A stretch of 64,000 bases of DNA from Oenanthe sinensis. Taxonomy: Eukaryota > Streptophyta > Magnoliopsida > Apiales > Apiaceae. The stretch's first letter is position 1. Each line of letters starts with the position of its first letter. Of the stretch, positions 1 through 11,472 are shown piece after piece. The stretch lies in the NCBI GenBank assembly GCA_028671895.1, contig CM053799.1, positions 45,385,455 through 45,449,454 on the forward strand, written 5' to 3'. Made by a program: the position numbers and the translations under genes. Below the pieces are notes generated by a model, which saw nothing but the letters and a program-made list of their open reading frames with translations, was not told where the DNA came from and did no database searches.

Positions 1-206
1 TCAAAGTTCATTCAAATACAATTAGATTGAAAGTTACATTTGGTGTTTACTTTACTTATTGCTTTATGTTCTTGCAAACACCAAGCTTATTTTAACAAAT
101 TCTCATTCACACAACAAACAGTACTTCATAGTTTTAAAACAACTAAAAATCTTTAAATTATACATTCACCCCCCTTAAACTTCTGGGACTCTTAATTCCT
201 AAAAAG
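1..206 (+). repeat. Element A 5' LTR, 3' end only
   Basis: This stretch ends directly at a primer binding site and carries the C-rich run (about 166-174) that also occurs near the LTR ends of Element D and the solo LTR. The last bases do not read the usual CA, so the end has probably mutated. The rest of the LTR lies left of the window. It has no recognisable overlap with the 3' LTR remnant at 11473, which is missing its own end. Confidence 0.75.
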
Positions 207-222
207 TGGTATCAGAGCCAGG
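207..222 (+). promoter_or_regulatory. Element A primer binding site (initiator Met tRNA)
   Basis: TGGTATCAGAGCCAGG matches the complement of the 3' end of plant initiator methionine tRNA, the usual primer for minus-strand synthesis in copia elements. It lies directly after the LTR and 33 bp before the gag start codon. Confidence 0.92.
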
Positions 223-254
223 CTGTTAACATACATACAGTCTAAAAGATCAAG

Positions 255-2746
255 ATGAGTTCTCAGAAGCTAAGCAGTATAAAGATTCCTCTTTTTGACA
301 GAGAAATCTATAACTTATAGAAGAGAAAAATGTTGATATTCATAAAGGCTGCAAACTCCATGTACCAAAAAATATTAAAGAATGGTCATTTCTTGCTAGT
401 AACACTAGTTCCTAAAACTACTAGTGGTTTTGAAGTTATCCCTGCAACATGGATACCTAAGGATCCATCTCAGTAGACAGATACAGAAAAGGAGAAGGTG
501 TCACTTGACAAAATTCTAATGCTCATACTAATAGAGTCACTAGACATTGTCATGTATAATAATATTGTTAACTGCACATCTGCTAAACACATATGGGAAA
601 CCATAAAAATTCTGTGTGAAGGAACTGAAAAGGTAAGGGACAATCAAAGTCAGATCATTGTTTCACAGTATGAGGCCTTTATGTTAAAACCAAATGAAGG
701 CATAACTGAAGTATTTGAGAGGTTCAACAAACTCATCAATGAACTTCAACTTCATGGGAATACTATGAAACAAAGGAGAAAAACATGAAGTTCTTAATGA
801 CTCTTCCAGAGCAATTGGAGTACAAAATCTCTATAATAAGATAGGGAAGAGATCTCACAAAACTTCAACTTGAGACTCTCTATGGAATACTGAAGACATA
901 TGAGCTTGTATTCTATCAAAAGAAGGCCATTTTAGCAAATAGAGGAAAAATGAAAAATGTCTCAAATGCCTTGGTTGCAAAGGAACCCTAAAAAACTGAG
1001 AAGATTGGTACAAGCAGAAGATTGAAAGCTGAAGAAGTTGAAGAACAAGAACAAGAAGAGAAGGACTCTGTCAAGAGTGAATCAGGGGAAGAAGATTTCT
1101 ACATCATTGAAGAACTTGAGGGCATAGACAACAAAACCATGGCCTTCATGGCAAATAAATTTGGAAACTTATGATTTAAAAGAAAAAAAAGTTTTAAACC
1201 AAGACCAAGTTTCAAATCTTCAAGCAAAGGAAAGAATCCAGTAAGAAGTAATACCAATGGAGGGTATAAAACTGGAACAGTTGGTAGATCTAAAATAAGA
1301 TGATATAACTGTAATGAGCTTGGACACTTTGCAACAGAATGTAGAAAACCTAAAGCAATCAAAAAGGATAAAGATTACTTGGAATTGGAAGCCAAGTATG
1401 AAGCTCTCCTCAAAAAGAAGACAGGCAAGGCTTGTATTGTTGAAGGAAAATGCTGGGTTGATACAGATGAAGATGATGGGGAGGAATATGGGAATCTGGC
1501 AATTATGGCCAGCTCACATGATGGAGCTTCATCCTCAAATTCTCAGGTACCCTCATTAGTTTCACTTGACATGTCAAATTCTCAATATAAGAAAACTGTG
1601 GAAGAATTGAGCATTGAAATGTTTAATATTCATACTAGTATGACTGTTGCATATGAGGAAATTGCAAGATTGCTAAAAGCTAATGATGAACTAACTGCTA
1701 GGAATAAGACCTTAGAATTTTCTTTGATAACTCTGGAAAACTTGAAATAGGAGAATAAGTATCTCAAAAATAAAGTTGTTTATTCTGAGCAAATTGAAAA
1801 ATTTCTTAAAGAACAAATTTCTGAAAATGAATTGAAAATCAGGTCTTATCAAAACTCAGCTACTATTGTTCAAGAATTCCATAAGAAGCATAAGGAAAAA
1901 TCTAGGATTGGGGTTGATTTTGATTATGATAACCTCAAGAAGAAGAAATCTTTTTCAACAAAAGGCAAGAAAATTGAAATTCTTGAAAATCCTCACATTT
2001 TGAAAAATGTTAAGAAACCAATTTTTAAGAAAGCAACTGTTGAAATTGATGAAGTTAGTATGGTCATCAAACAATAGTTAGATGATGAGGATAAAGAAAC
2101 AACTAAGAATAATATGCCCTCTGTTGAAGAAGAAGAACCAATAATCAAAGCCAAGTCTATTCCTGCTAAAATTGAATCAAAACAAAATATCCAGAAAATT
2201 GATACCATGCATGCTAATAAGAAAAAGGCAAATAGAAATGGCAAGATAGGCATTAACAAACACAACAATTATGCATCTGTCCACAATGCTCCCAGGAAGA
2301 TTTGTAAAAACTGTGGATCAACAAATCACCTTACACATATGTGCAAGAAACCTGTTGTTGACAATGCTAAATTTGCATGTGGCTATATGAAACTCTTGAT
2401 GCATGATGATCATAAATTATGTGCCAAATTTGATTATATGCCATGTAACATGAATATCATGAATACTTTCTTTAGGCTCAGGAAATAGTTTGTTGATGGA
2501 TGTATAAGTCAGAATCTGAACATCAACAGCTCTAGGCCTAATTCTGTTAGTCTTGTCAAACATAGAAAACACTCCATGTCACCTAAGCATGCATCTAGTT
2601 CTGGAAGTACTAATCAAGCTAAAAATCAAAATCAGAAAAATGAAAACGTGCATGATCAAGTGACTAATAATGTTAAAAATAGAAATGATATTCATGTAAC
2701 TAAGCATAAAGGACCCAACCTTATTTGGGTACCAAAGAAAACTTGA
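255..2746 (+). pseudogene. gag: Element A gag, degenerate
   Basis: Structural capsid/nucleocapsid protein of a copia element. The ATG at 255 follows the primer site by a short leader. The frame contains the copia gag region (homologous in layout to Element D gag: a conserved Trp in the HIWETI context near 590, then the GITEVFERFNKLINEL stretch) and a C-terminal zinc knuckle of the C-x2-C-x4-H-x4-C type near 1305-1345, whose first Cys is replaced by a stop. A second knuckle, CKNCGSTNHLTHMC, is intact at about 2305-2345. Stops occur near 316, 474 and 786, and there are shifts around 780, 1000 and 1360. The gag frame ends in TGA at 2744-2746, right before pol in the -1 frame. Not functional. Confidence 0.85.
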
Positions 2747-2760
2747 TTTTTTTGTGTTTA

Positions 2761-5700
2761 CAGGGCACAGGTAAGAAGAAGGTCAAGTGAATATTGGATA
2801 GTGGATGTTCAAGGCATATGACTGGTGACAAGGCCCTGCTGTCACAATTCAAAGAAGAGGCTGGCCCAATGGTAACCTTTGGAGACAACAGCATTGGTTT
2901 CACCATGGGATATGGCAAGTTGATTCATGGAAATGTTGTCATTGAAGATGTAGTTTTGGTCAGTGGTTTAAAGCACAATCTACTCAGCATCACTCAATTC
3001 TGTAATAAAGATTTAAAGGTGGAATTTGACAAGGAATTGTGTCTCATATCTCACAAAAAGAAGAAAGAAGTTACTCTACAAGGAGTGAGAAAAGGAAGCT
3101 TGTTTGTAGTAGATTTGGACTCTGCAAACAAGGAGAAAATTTGTTATTTCTATACCAAGGCCTCAGAAAATGAAAGTCTGCTTTAGCACAAGAGATTGTC
3201 TCACTTAAATCTCAAAAGCATTAATTCTCTAGTCAAAAGAGAACTACTGAAGGACCTGCCCTCACTTGAATTCTGCATAGAAGGATTGTATGAGGCATGT
3301 CAAAAAGGGGAAATGAGGAAATCAAGTCACAAGAGTAAGGAATTTACTTCAATTACCAAACCATTGCAATTGATTCATATGGATTTGTTTAGACTAGTAA
3401 ATGTCATATCCATGTCTAAGAAAAGATTTGCTCTAGTCATGGTTGATTTTTCAAAATACACTTGGGTAGATTTTTTGCACTCAAAAGATGAAGCTCATGT
3501 GGTTATCATTGAAAATTTGATAAGATTGGACAAAGGCCCTACAACAGCAGTAGCCATAAGAAGTGACAATGGAACAGAATTCAAAAATGCTACACTCAAT
3601 GAATTCTGCAAAGAGAATGGAATCATTCACCAATTCTCAACTCCAATAACTCCATAACAAAATGGAGGAGTTGAGAGAAAGAACAGGACTTTTATTGAGG
3701 TTGCAATAACCATGTTAGCAGAAACAAATCTTCCAACCAGTTTTTGGACTGAAGCTGTTAGGACTGTATGTTACACTCAAAATAGAACACTCATCACAAA
3801 ACCAGTTGGAAAGACTTCTTATCTAATCATGACAAATAGAAGACCATCTGTAAAGTACATGCATGTGTTTGGAATAAAATTCTTTGTTCCCAAGGATGAT
3901 GCTAACAAACTTGGGAAGTTTGAAGCAAAGGCATATGAAGGAATTTTTGTGGGATACTCTTTGGACAAATCAGTTTATAAAGTATATGTGATTGATCAAC
4001 AAAAAGTAATGGAAAGCACAAATGTGACATTTGATGACTTCAATTTTCCTACTATGAACTTGGAAGGTGAAAATTGTGTCACATTGAGATTTACAAATGA
4101 AATAGAGCCTGAGAACTTTGCAGCTAAAAATGTTGTTATCACTCATGAAGAATCGCATGTAGACATCTCACATGGAACAAGTGAGGAAAGAGAAAATGAT
4201 TATTACAATCATATTCAACTTGAGAATTCTCCACACAACCCAAGCATCAACTCAAGGGAGATTCTTAAGGATCTGCAATAAATGGCAATAACTTCAATCA
4301 AGAATAAACATGTTCAAATGATAAAGATGGATCTCATCAAACTAAATGGAATAGAGCTCATATTGTTGATCAAATTATTAAAAATCCTGATGAAGGTGTG
4401 AGGACAAGAAGAGCAACCATGAATGAATGCTTATTTGCTTGCTTTTTGCCTCAAAATGAGCCAAAAAGGATTGAAGAAGCCATGTTGGATCCAGACTGGA
4501 TAATTGCCATGCAGGAGGAATTGAATCAATTTGTAAGAAATAATGTTTGGGAATAGTGCCACCTCCAAAGGATAGATCAGTAATTGGCACTAAGTGGGTC
4601 TACAGGAACAAAATGGATGACCATGGAATTGTGATAAGAAACAAGGCAAGGTTGGTAGCAAAAAGGTATTCACAAGAAGAAGGCATTGACTATGATGAGA
4701 CTTTTGCTCCTATTGCAAGATTGGAAATAATTAGAATTTTCCTAGCCTTTGCAGCACACTCAAACTTTAAGGTCTATCAAATGGATGTCAAGAGTGCATT
4801 TCTTAATGGTGAATTAGAAGATGAAGTATATGTGCAATAACCACCTGGTCTTGAAGATCCAAACTTTCCAGATTTTATTTACAGACTTATCAAAACATTG
4901 TATGGACTCAAACAAGCTCCTAGAGCAGGTATGACACTCTGTCAAAATTTCTTCTAGATAATCAATTCACTAGATGAACTATTGATAAAACTATTTTTTA
5001 CAAGAAACATGGTAAAGATGTTATACTAGTTCAAATTTATATTGATGATATCATTTTTTGATCAACAAATGAGAAATTATGCCAAATGTTCTCTAAGCTT
5101 ATGCAAAGTGAATATGAGATGAGCATGATGGGAGAGCTCAATTACTTTCTAGGTCTTCAAATAAGTCAAATGGCAGATGGCATTTTCATAAGTCAGACAA
5201 AATACATCAATGACTTACTCAAAAGGTTTGACATGCAAGATTGCTCAACTGTTAAAACTCCAATGTCTACAACTGCAAAACTTGATGAAGATAAGAAAGG
5301 AAAAAATGTAGACATGAAAACCTACAGAGGAATGATTGGATCTCTTGTCTATCTCACAGCTAGCAGACCAGACATTATGTTCCCTACATGTCTATGTGCA
5401 AGATTTCAGGTAAATTCCAAAAAATCTCATCTCATTGTTGTCAAAAGAATTCTGAGATACCTCAAAGGAACACCTTTCATGGGGTTATGGTACCCTAAGG
5501 AAACAGGATTCAACTTAGTTGGATTTTCAGATGTTGATTTTACTGGTTGTAGAGTGGATAGAGAAAACACCTCAGGAAGCTGTCAACTTCTTGGACAGAG
5601 ATTAGTGTCTTAGTTTAGTAAAAAAAAATAATCAACTTCTAATTCCACAACTGAGGTTGAATATATTGCTGCTGAAAGTTATTATGCTCAAGTGCTTTGG

Positions 5701-5985
5701 ATCAGGAATCAACTAAGGGACTATGGACTGGTGTTAGAAGGAATTCATATCATGTGTGACAACACTAGTGCCATCTCAATTGTTGTCAATCCAGTCAACC
5801 ATTCCAAGATAAAGCATATTGATGTAAGGTACCATTTCATAAGGGAACATTCAGAAAATGGAGTGACTAAATTATTCTATGTTCCTACACAAAAACAGTT
5901 GGATGGTATATTTACTAAACCACATGATGAAGCCACCTTCAACAGGTTGGTTAGTGAAATTGGAATGTTAAATTCTTTAGGATAA
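2761..5985 (+). pseudogene. pol: Element A pol polyprotein, degenerate
   Basis: Copia-order polyprotein. Protease active-site motif LDSGCSRHMTG lies at about 2794, with a stop codon just before it (2788-2790). Integrase follows, with SDNGTEFK near 3562 and an interrupted ERKNRT segment near 3675. Reverse transcriptase has KARLVAK near 4640, YQMDVKSAFLNG near 4775 and a YIDDIIF catalytic box near 5037, followed by a stop. RNase H follows with a TTEVEYIAAE segment near 5650. The reading frame is cut by stops near 3184, 3655, 4279, 4838 and 5611, and by shifts near 4540 and 4930. The last piece ends at TAA 5983-5985. Not functional; clearly homologous to Element D pol. Confidence 0.9.
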
Positions 5986-6389
5986 ATGGCCAAATAAATT
6001 TATCTTTCCAACTGTTACAACAATTGTTTCACAAACATGAAGTAAAATGATTTATCTAAGTAAAACAAAACTGATGTATATTTATAAATATATCAGTTAC
6101 ATTGTTGTACATTGTTGTGCTTGAAAATAATTTTTTCAAAATAAACTTGGAACTATTTATGTGTTCTAAGGAAGCCTGAAAAGAATTATTATGCTTGTGC
6201 ATTTTTAAATAACAAGTGTGATAATTAAAATTTCAGGAATATTAATCAAACACATTTCTAAGTTTAAGATGAATAAATAAATTTTATTTATCTAAGAAAT
6301 GATAATTGTAAATTATTATTTTGTCTTCCTAGTAAAAATAGAATAATCTTTCAAAAACTAGAGTTTTTGATTAAGTTGCCATCTTTTCT

Positions 6390-6654
6390 GACTTCTCGAC
6401 TAGGTAAAAATTCTTGAGTTCTCAAATAGTTCATTTCTAAGAGTTCTCGAATGTCTTGAGTTCTCAAACATTTCATTTCTAGAGTTCTCGATCGAGTAAT
6501 GTTAAGAGTTCTCGAATCATCAGAGTTCTCAACTACAGTTTAGATGAGTTCTCGACTGTCTTAGTTCTCGAATCATATATATATTCTTGAGAGTTCTCGA
6601 TCAAATTCTGATAGTTCTCTACTAACACAACTTTACTCTTTTCTGAGTTCTCGA
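6390..6654 (+). repeat. Element A array of GTTCTCGA motifs upstream of ORF3
   Basis: About eight copies of TTCTCGA, most as GAGTTCTCGA (one GACTTCTCGA at 6390), plus at least four one-base variants such as GAGTTCTCAA, at irregular spacing of about 15-45 bp. These are essentially the reverse complement of the TCGAGAAGT motif array in this element's own 3' LTR (11735-12134). I saw no such density in the coding parts of Element A. Confidence 0.9.
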
Positions 6655-6697
6655 ACATACAAAATCGATTTCTATTCCAGTCGAGATGTCTAAGTCA

Positions 6698-6705
6698 TAT
6701 AAATA
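6698..6705 (+). promoter_or_regulatory. TATA-box candidate for Element A ORF3
   Basis: TATAAATA about 150 bp upstream of the ORF3 ATG (6849) and about 45 bp downstream of the motif array. Array, TATA and a leader without upstream ORFs of note resemble an independent promoter. Inference from sequence layout only. Confidence 0.45.
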
Positions 6706-9700
6706 GCAAAGTAGATCTAACATTTCATTTCTACACTTAATTGCAAACTCAAAGAAACCCTTGCTCTCAACAGTTACACTTGAAATCTTGATTTCCTACT
6801 CTCTAAAACTTTCGTTTATCTGTTTCACTTTTTCTATACACTAATTCAATGGCGTCCTCCAGCTCCAACTCTGTAACCGAAGTGTGTGTCATTCCTGAAA
6901 CTAATTTTCTAGCCATAGCAAGGGATGCAGATGCTAAACCTCAATACAAGTGTTTCACTAGGTTTCTCATTGATTCCTACTTGAAAGAAGCATTGCTGGC
7001 CAACCCCACTCTCTACATTGACATATTGGAACATTTCTAGAACACGGCAACATAGGAAGAAATAGTTTTGAAGGATGGAAATTCCATGATTGTGGTAACC
7101 TACAAAATACAGAAGGAGGACATAAGTTTCAATGAAAAAGATGTGAACAGAAGTTTGATATTGCCAACTGAGAGATTTGATGTTGAACCATCTAAAAATG
7201 ATCTTCTAGATTTTCTAGAGTTCATTAGGTACTCAGATACGGTGGAGAAAGGAGATGAAAAGTTCAAGCTCGGAAAAATAAACAAGAAATTCATGAGGAA
7301 GGAGTGGTCATTCTTGTTTGAGACTATTCTTAGAGTGTTTACTTTCAGAAAAACAGGGTTTGACCAGATTAGCAGCATTACCTTGAAGCTAGCCTATTCA
7401 TTGGCTTACAACCAGAAGCTCAATGTTGGGAAGTTGATTCTTAGGGAGCTCACTACCAGGATTCCTAAGAGTGGTAATGAAATTTTCTTCCCTCTCTTTA
7501 TTCAATTAATTCTCAATTATAAAAATGATGGTTTAATTGAATTTCCTGGGATGAACAAACAAAGAATTGGCTACTCCAAATCCATGTCAAAAATCATTTT
7601 TGCTACATTGGATAGGAGAACCACGGTGAATGTCCCTCTTATAATCATACCTTACATGAGGAGTGTATTTGAGGGATATCCACTAGTGCAGCCTAAATAT
7701 GGTTATCTAGATGTAGTAGGAGGTCCTAAGGTTGCAGAAGAACTTAATGCACCTATCCCAAGGACTTATAACCTAACTGCTAACCCTTCCTTGAATCCAT
7801 TAGATGTTAGTAAACCAACCTCTACATCCTCTCAACAGGATGTAGTTGTAAAGAAGAAGAAGGAGAAACCTGTCAAGAAAAGAAATCTGAATGTAATAGT
7901 AGAAAATGAAGAAGAAATTGATGAGTCACCTGTGGAACCTTTAACAAGGAGGAAAAAGAATAAAAAGGCCACAACAGACCACTCTACATCCTCCCAACAA
8001 GATGTAGAGGTAAACAAGGGATTAAACCTACTTCTAGGTGCACTTTCTCAACAAGGTGCATCTATTGAAATTGGGAGTCAGCCCACTCCATCTTGTACAG
8101 AGTCTGCACCATTGCAGGAACCCACTCCTGTCAATGAAGAAGTTTTAGTAGAAAAGGAGACACATTTTGCACAGGTAGGGTCTTCTATTAAAATTTCCCC
8201 ATTTGCTCAGGGGGATTTGCTGACACTCATTACTACTCACAATATCTCTTCTATCCCCCAAATTTCTTCTCAACAAAATGTGTCTAGCCAAACACATAAG
8301 GTTGTTGATCATCAGGATTTCTATTTCCCTAGTGAGCTCAATTCAAGTGACTTAGTGCATGACATCTTGGTCACCACTCAGGAAACACATCTAGATGGTG
8401 AGGGAATGCATGCTGAGGCATATCCTGATGACACCATCAAAACCACAGAGGCTTTAGGAGTCTTTACTTCAGACTCTGAGGTGGCTGAGGCATATGCAAG
8501 CCAAGTGTCTTCATAGACATTGGGTAATCTAGGGGACCTCCACGCCATGTAAATGGCATCCCCTGGACACTTCCCAATCATTCAAAGACTGTATCCTCAG
8601 AAGAAATCACTTATCCATCCAGTGTCTAAAGAATCATCTGAGAAATTGGATGAGAAAATAGATACTGAGGGGACCACTGTAACAAGTGGCCCTAGCTCTC
8701 ACTCTTTGTCACAATGGCTGAAACTTGTGCAACATAACAAGGAATTAGGACCATCATCTCTTGGTGGGTCACTTTCAGATGATCAACTCAAAGAATCGTA
8801 TGGAGATCATTTGGATGGCTTTTACCAAATAGCTCAATAACTTCTTACTTATCACCTACCCAACAAGGACTATGCTGCAATATTATTGGAGTATGCTAAA
8901 GACCAAGAGCAAATAAAGGAGAAAAATGATGATATGGCTGAAGATGGAGAAGCCAATGTTGATGCCTGGTTGGACAACAAGAGCATGGAGGAGATGCTGC
9001 AGTGGATGAGACAGAAATATCTCACTTCTTTTGGATCCTGTGAGAAGACTTTCACCCCAACTGCCATTTATGATGCTATACATGAGGCGGCCAGAGTTCA
9101 ACTACAATTTAATCATTATTTTTCAAGGGGTATTCAATCAGAAATAGATGAGCATAGAGCTAAAATGGAGGAGTTTTTTAAAGCAATTGAAGATAAGTTG
9201 AGACCTGGAGGCCTTTATGGAAACATATCAAGAGGAAAATCAGGCAAGTCATCCCTTCTCCACTCAAAGATAGATACAATGAAGAAGGTCTTCAAAGAAA
9301 TGATTAACAGTAACACAGCCATCTTGGACAATCAAAGAAGAATAAATAATATAGTTGAAGTGCTTTACAAAAACAGGCATGCAGATAGGTTTCCTGAAGA
9401 TGTGCATCTTCATACCTTGTCGCCACTTCAAGTGGACATCTACTATTAATCCAAGGCAAATGATGAAGCTGCTAAGGCCACAACAATTGTTGAGTTGAAT
9501 ACTAAAGTTGAATCTCTATCCACTACTATTTCTACAGTTGTGTCCAATGTATAAAATCTCAAAAAGGAGTTTGCCACTTCTACTACCACTAAAGGCACCA
9601 CATTTGCCAATATCTCTGCTCAGCTTACCTCATTGTAAAATCTCATCTCCAACTTGGGACAAGCCAATCAAGTTCCTTCAGTACAAGTACCATCTCACAT

Positions 9701-9868
9701 CCAGCCCAGTCATTCTACATTTCTTATAAGACAATATATCAACCCTAAGGGGAGAAGGAAAGAAGAGAAGAAATAGAGGCTGAGAGGTAAAAGGCTGTTA
9801 TGAGGAAACTAAGAGGAGAAATTCTAAAGCCTAATGTTGATAAGGACTTCTTGGACCTTCTGGAACAT

Positions 9869-10613
9869 TGTTATTTTCCCTTGAGTACAATAAGTTTGGA
9901 GAAGGGGGGGTTGAATACAAACTTAAGGATTATTTTAAATTCTTGCGGATTTAAGTTTGTTCAACAAAAGTGTTTGAGTGTATGGTAAAAGAGAACTAAT
10001 TGAACTAAGAATGTAGTACTAATAAGTTGAAAACAAGACAAGCAATATAAAAATTACTAGTTGATTAGTTTTTCCACTAGTGTATTTTTGCTTTCAATTA
10101 CTCTTGGTAAAATTACCAAGCTGCTTACAAAGTGTTATGTCTTTTACTTCAATACTTACATTCAAACACTTTGCTACAATAGACTACTAACCACTATATA
10201 GTAGTTTTCTTCTACATCTATTTTCTATCGCTGATAACATTATAGAATACACTTTACAATGTTTACTGAAAATAGAAATTAGTTACTTTCACAGTCTTCA
10301 TTAAACTTTGTCTACTCCTGGAAATATCTTTGTCTTGATCCATTCTTTGAAGACTATGTTGCCTTGAAAGTCTTCACAGTCCTGACATGACTGTCTTCCA
10401 TTGATTCAGTTTCTGCAAAGTTCCCATCCCTTTTGTCTTTAACTAATTTGGGAAACCTTGATCAACTGATAATTGTTGTTAGGCTTATCAGTTGATTATT
10501 CTTTGATCATCCATCGATGGATAGGTCATCCATCGATCCATTGATGTATCGATGGATAGTTAGATTATCCATCGACTCCTTATCCATTGATGGTCCATCG
10601 ACTTCTAACTGCA
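9869..10613 (-). mobile_element. Solo LTR (SIRE-like family) inserted in Element A ORF3
   Basis: Read on the - strand this begins TGCAGTTAG and ends AAAATAACA. It has a TATA-like ACTATATAGTGG (about 10190-10205) and a C-run followed by CTTCT near its 3' end (about 9906-9912), matching the layout of the Element D and Element A LTR ends. The Element A coding frame stops making sense at 9868 and resumes at about 10614. No internal domain, primer site or polypurine tract is present, so it is a solo LTR. No clean 5-bp target duplication was found, so the ends are approximate by a few bases. Its 5' part has its own motif array. Confidence 0.75.
10509..10605 (-). repeat. ATCGATGGA motif array in the solo LTR
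   Basis: Seven to eight copies or close variants of ATCGATGGA / ATCAATGGA / GTCGATGGA within about 100 bp at the 5' end of the LTR, in both orientations. It has the same kind of organisation as the arrays in the LTRs of A and D but a different motif. Confidence 0.85.
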
Positions 10614-11463
10614 CATGGAGTGATAAGGAAGGAAGTTGAGAAGAATCGCCTCAAGAGATTGAAGTCATGTCAACAGATAAAGGTCAACACTGCTACAACA
10701 ACAAAATTCAAGAAATCTACTAGCTCATTGCTAGTTAGATGTCCTAAATGGAGAAAGAGGCTTATTGTTCCTGATAAAGGTCTATAAATTAAGCCCATCC
10801 AAGAAGTTGCAGAGATTGATAAAGTAATGATCAAGCAATGGAAGGCAAACAGAATCATCAAGGTAGAAATCAGGGATAAGAGGATGCTTGTAACAACTGT
10901 TGATGGAGAAGAAAGAGGTTTTCATCATGACAACTCAAATTCAACCACTCATGACATTAGAAGAGTGATTAGTCTGTTTGATAAAAGATGCATGATTGAT
11001 AAACTAAAAAAGATGGAGATGACTGAGTACTTGGCTAAGAAGTATCAAAAGAAGATTGACAAAGTCAAGTATTTGGAGGAGATGGTTGACAAGGAAAGGA
11101 AGGAAGAAGAAAGAATAGAAAGGTTGTCTGAAGAACTGAGAAGACAGGGAAAGTGCAGAGTATTTAAGGATCCTGATAGAGTTGAATTTAAGCTGAGAAA
11201 TGGGGCAACAATCAAAATCAAATTCAAGTTTATTCATGATTATCCTATGCACACCCTCAAAATTGTTGCTGACATGTTAAAAGATGATATTCTAATTGAA
11301 GAAGTCATGGCCAGACAACAGATCCTTGAGGCAATTGAAGAAATCAACACAACGTAAGAGAAAGAAAGGAAAGAGAGATATGATCATGTCAATCATCAAC
11401 AACAACAAAATAAGTAGGCTTGATATCTTGTATTAATTTATGAAATTTATTCTTTCCCAAATT

Positions 11464-11471
11464 GGGGGAGA
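11464..11471 (+). promoter_or_regulatory. Element A polypurine tract
   Basis: GGGGGAGA directly before the TGTTGG start of the 3' LTR, the plus-strand primer site of LTR elements. It lies about 100 bp after the end of ORF3. Confidence 0.85.
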
Positions 11472-11472
11472 T

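Larger units (their letters stand above)
5986..6848 (+). other. Element A non-coding gap between pol and third ORF
   Basis: No ORF of note in 860 bp. The left half is AT-rich. The right half holds a motif array (6390-6654) and a core-promoter-like TATAAATA (6698-6705), annotated separately. This gap sits where an internal promoter for the third ORF would be expected. Confidence 0.7.
6849..11357 (+). pseudogene. Element A ORF3 (accessory, so-called env-like), broken
   Basis: Long ORF after pol, starting with ATG 6849 and staying in one frame through 7068-8516, 8553-8840, 8886-9449 and, after a solo LTR insertion, 10827-11357 (TAA). Stops interrupt it near 7038, 7050, 8514, 8550, 8838 and 9447. 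The N-terminal third contains MRKEWSFLFE followed by a GFDQISSITLKLAYSL stretch. This aligns with LRKEWSFFFDQ and GFDAITAITYQIGHSL in Element D ORF3, so the two share a domain. The middle is Lys/Glu/Ser-rich and disordered-looking. The end (about 11000-11160) is a charged coiled-coil-like segment. I see no signal peptide or membrane segment, so the envelope label used for SIRE-type ORFs is not supported here. Function unknown. Confidence 0.8.

Noticed and set aside
9864..10618. Target duplication for the solo LTR
   Set aside because: Left flank AACAT and right flank CATGG share only three bases, so no duplication is claimed.
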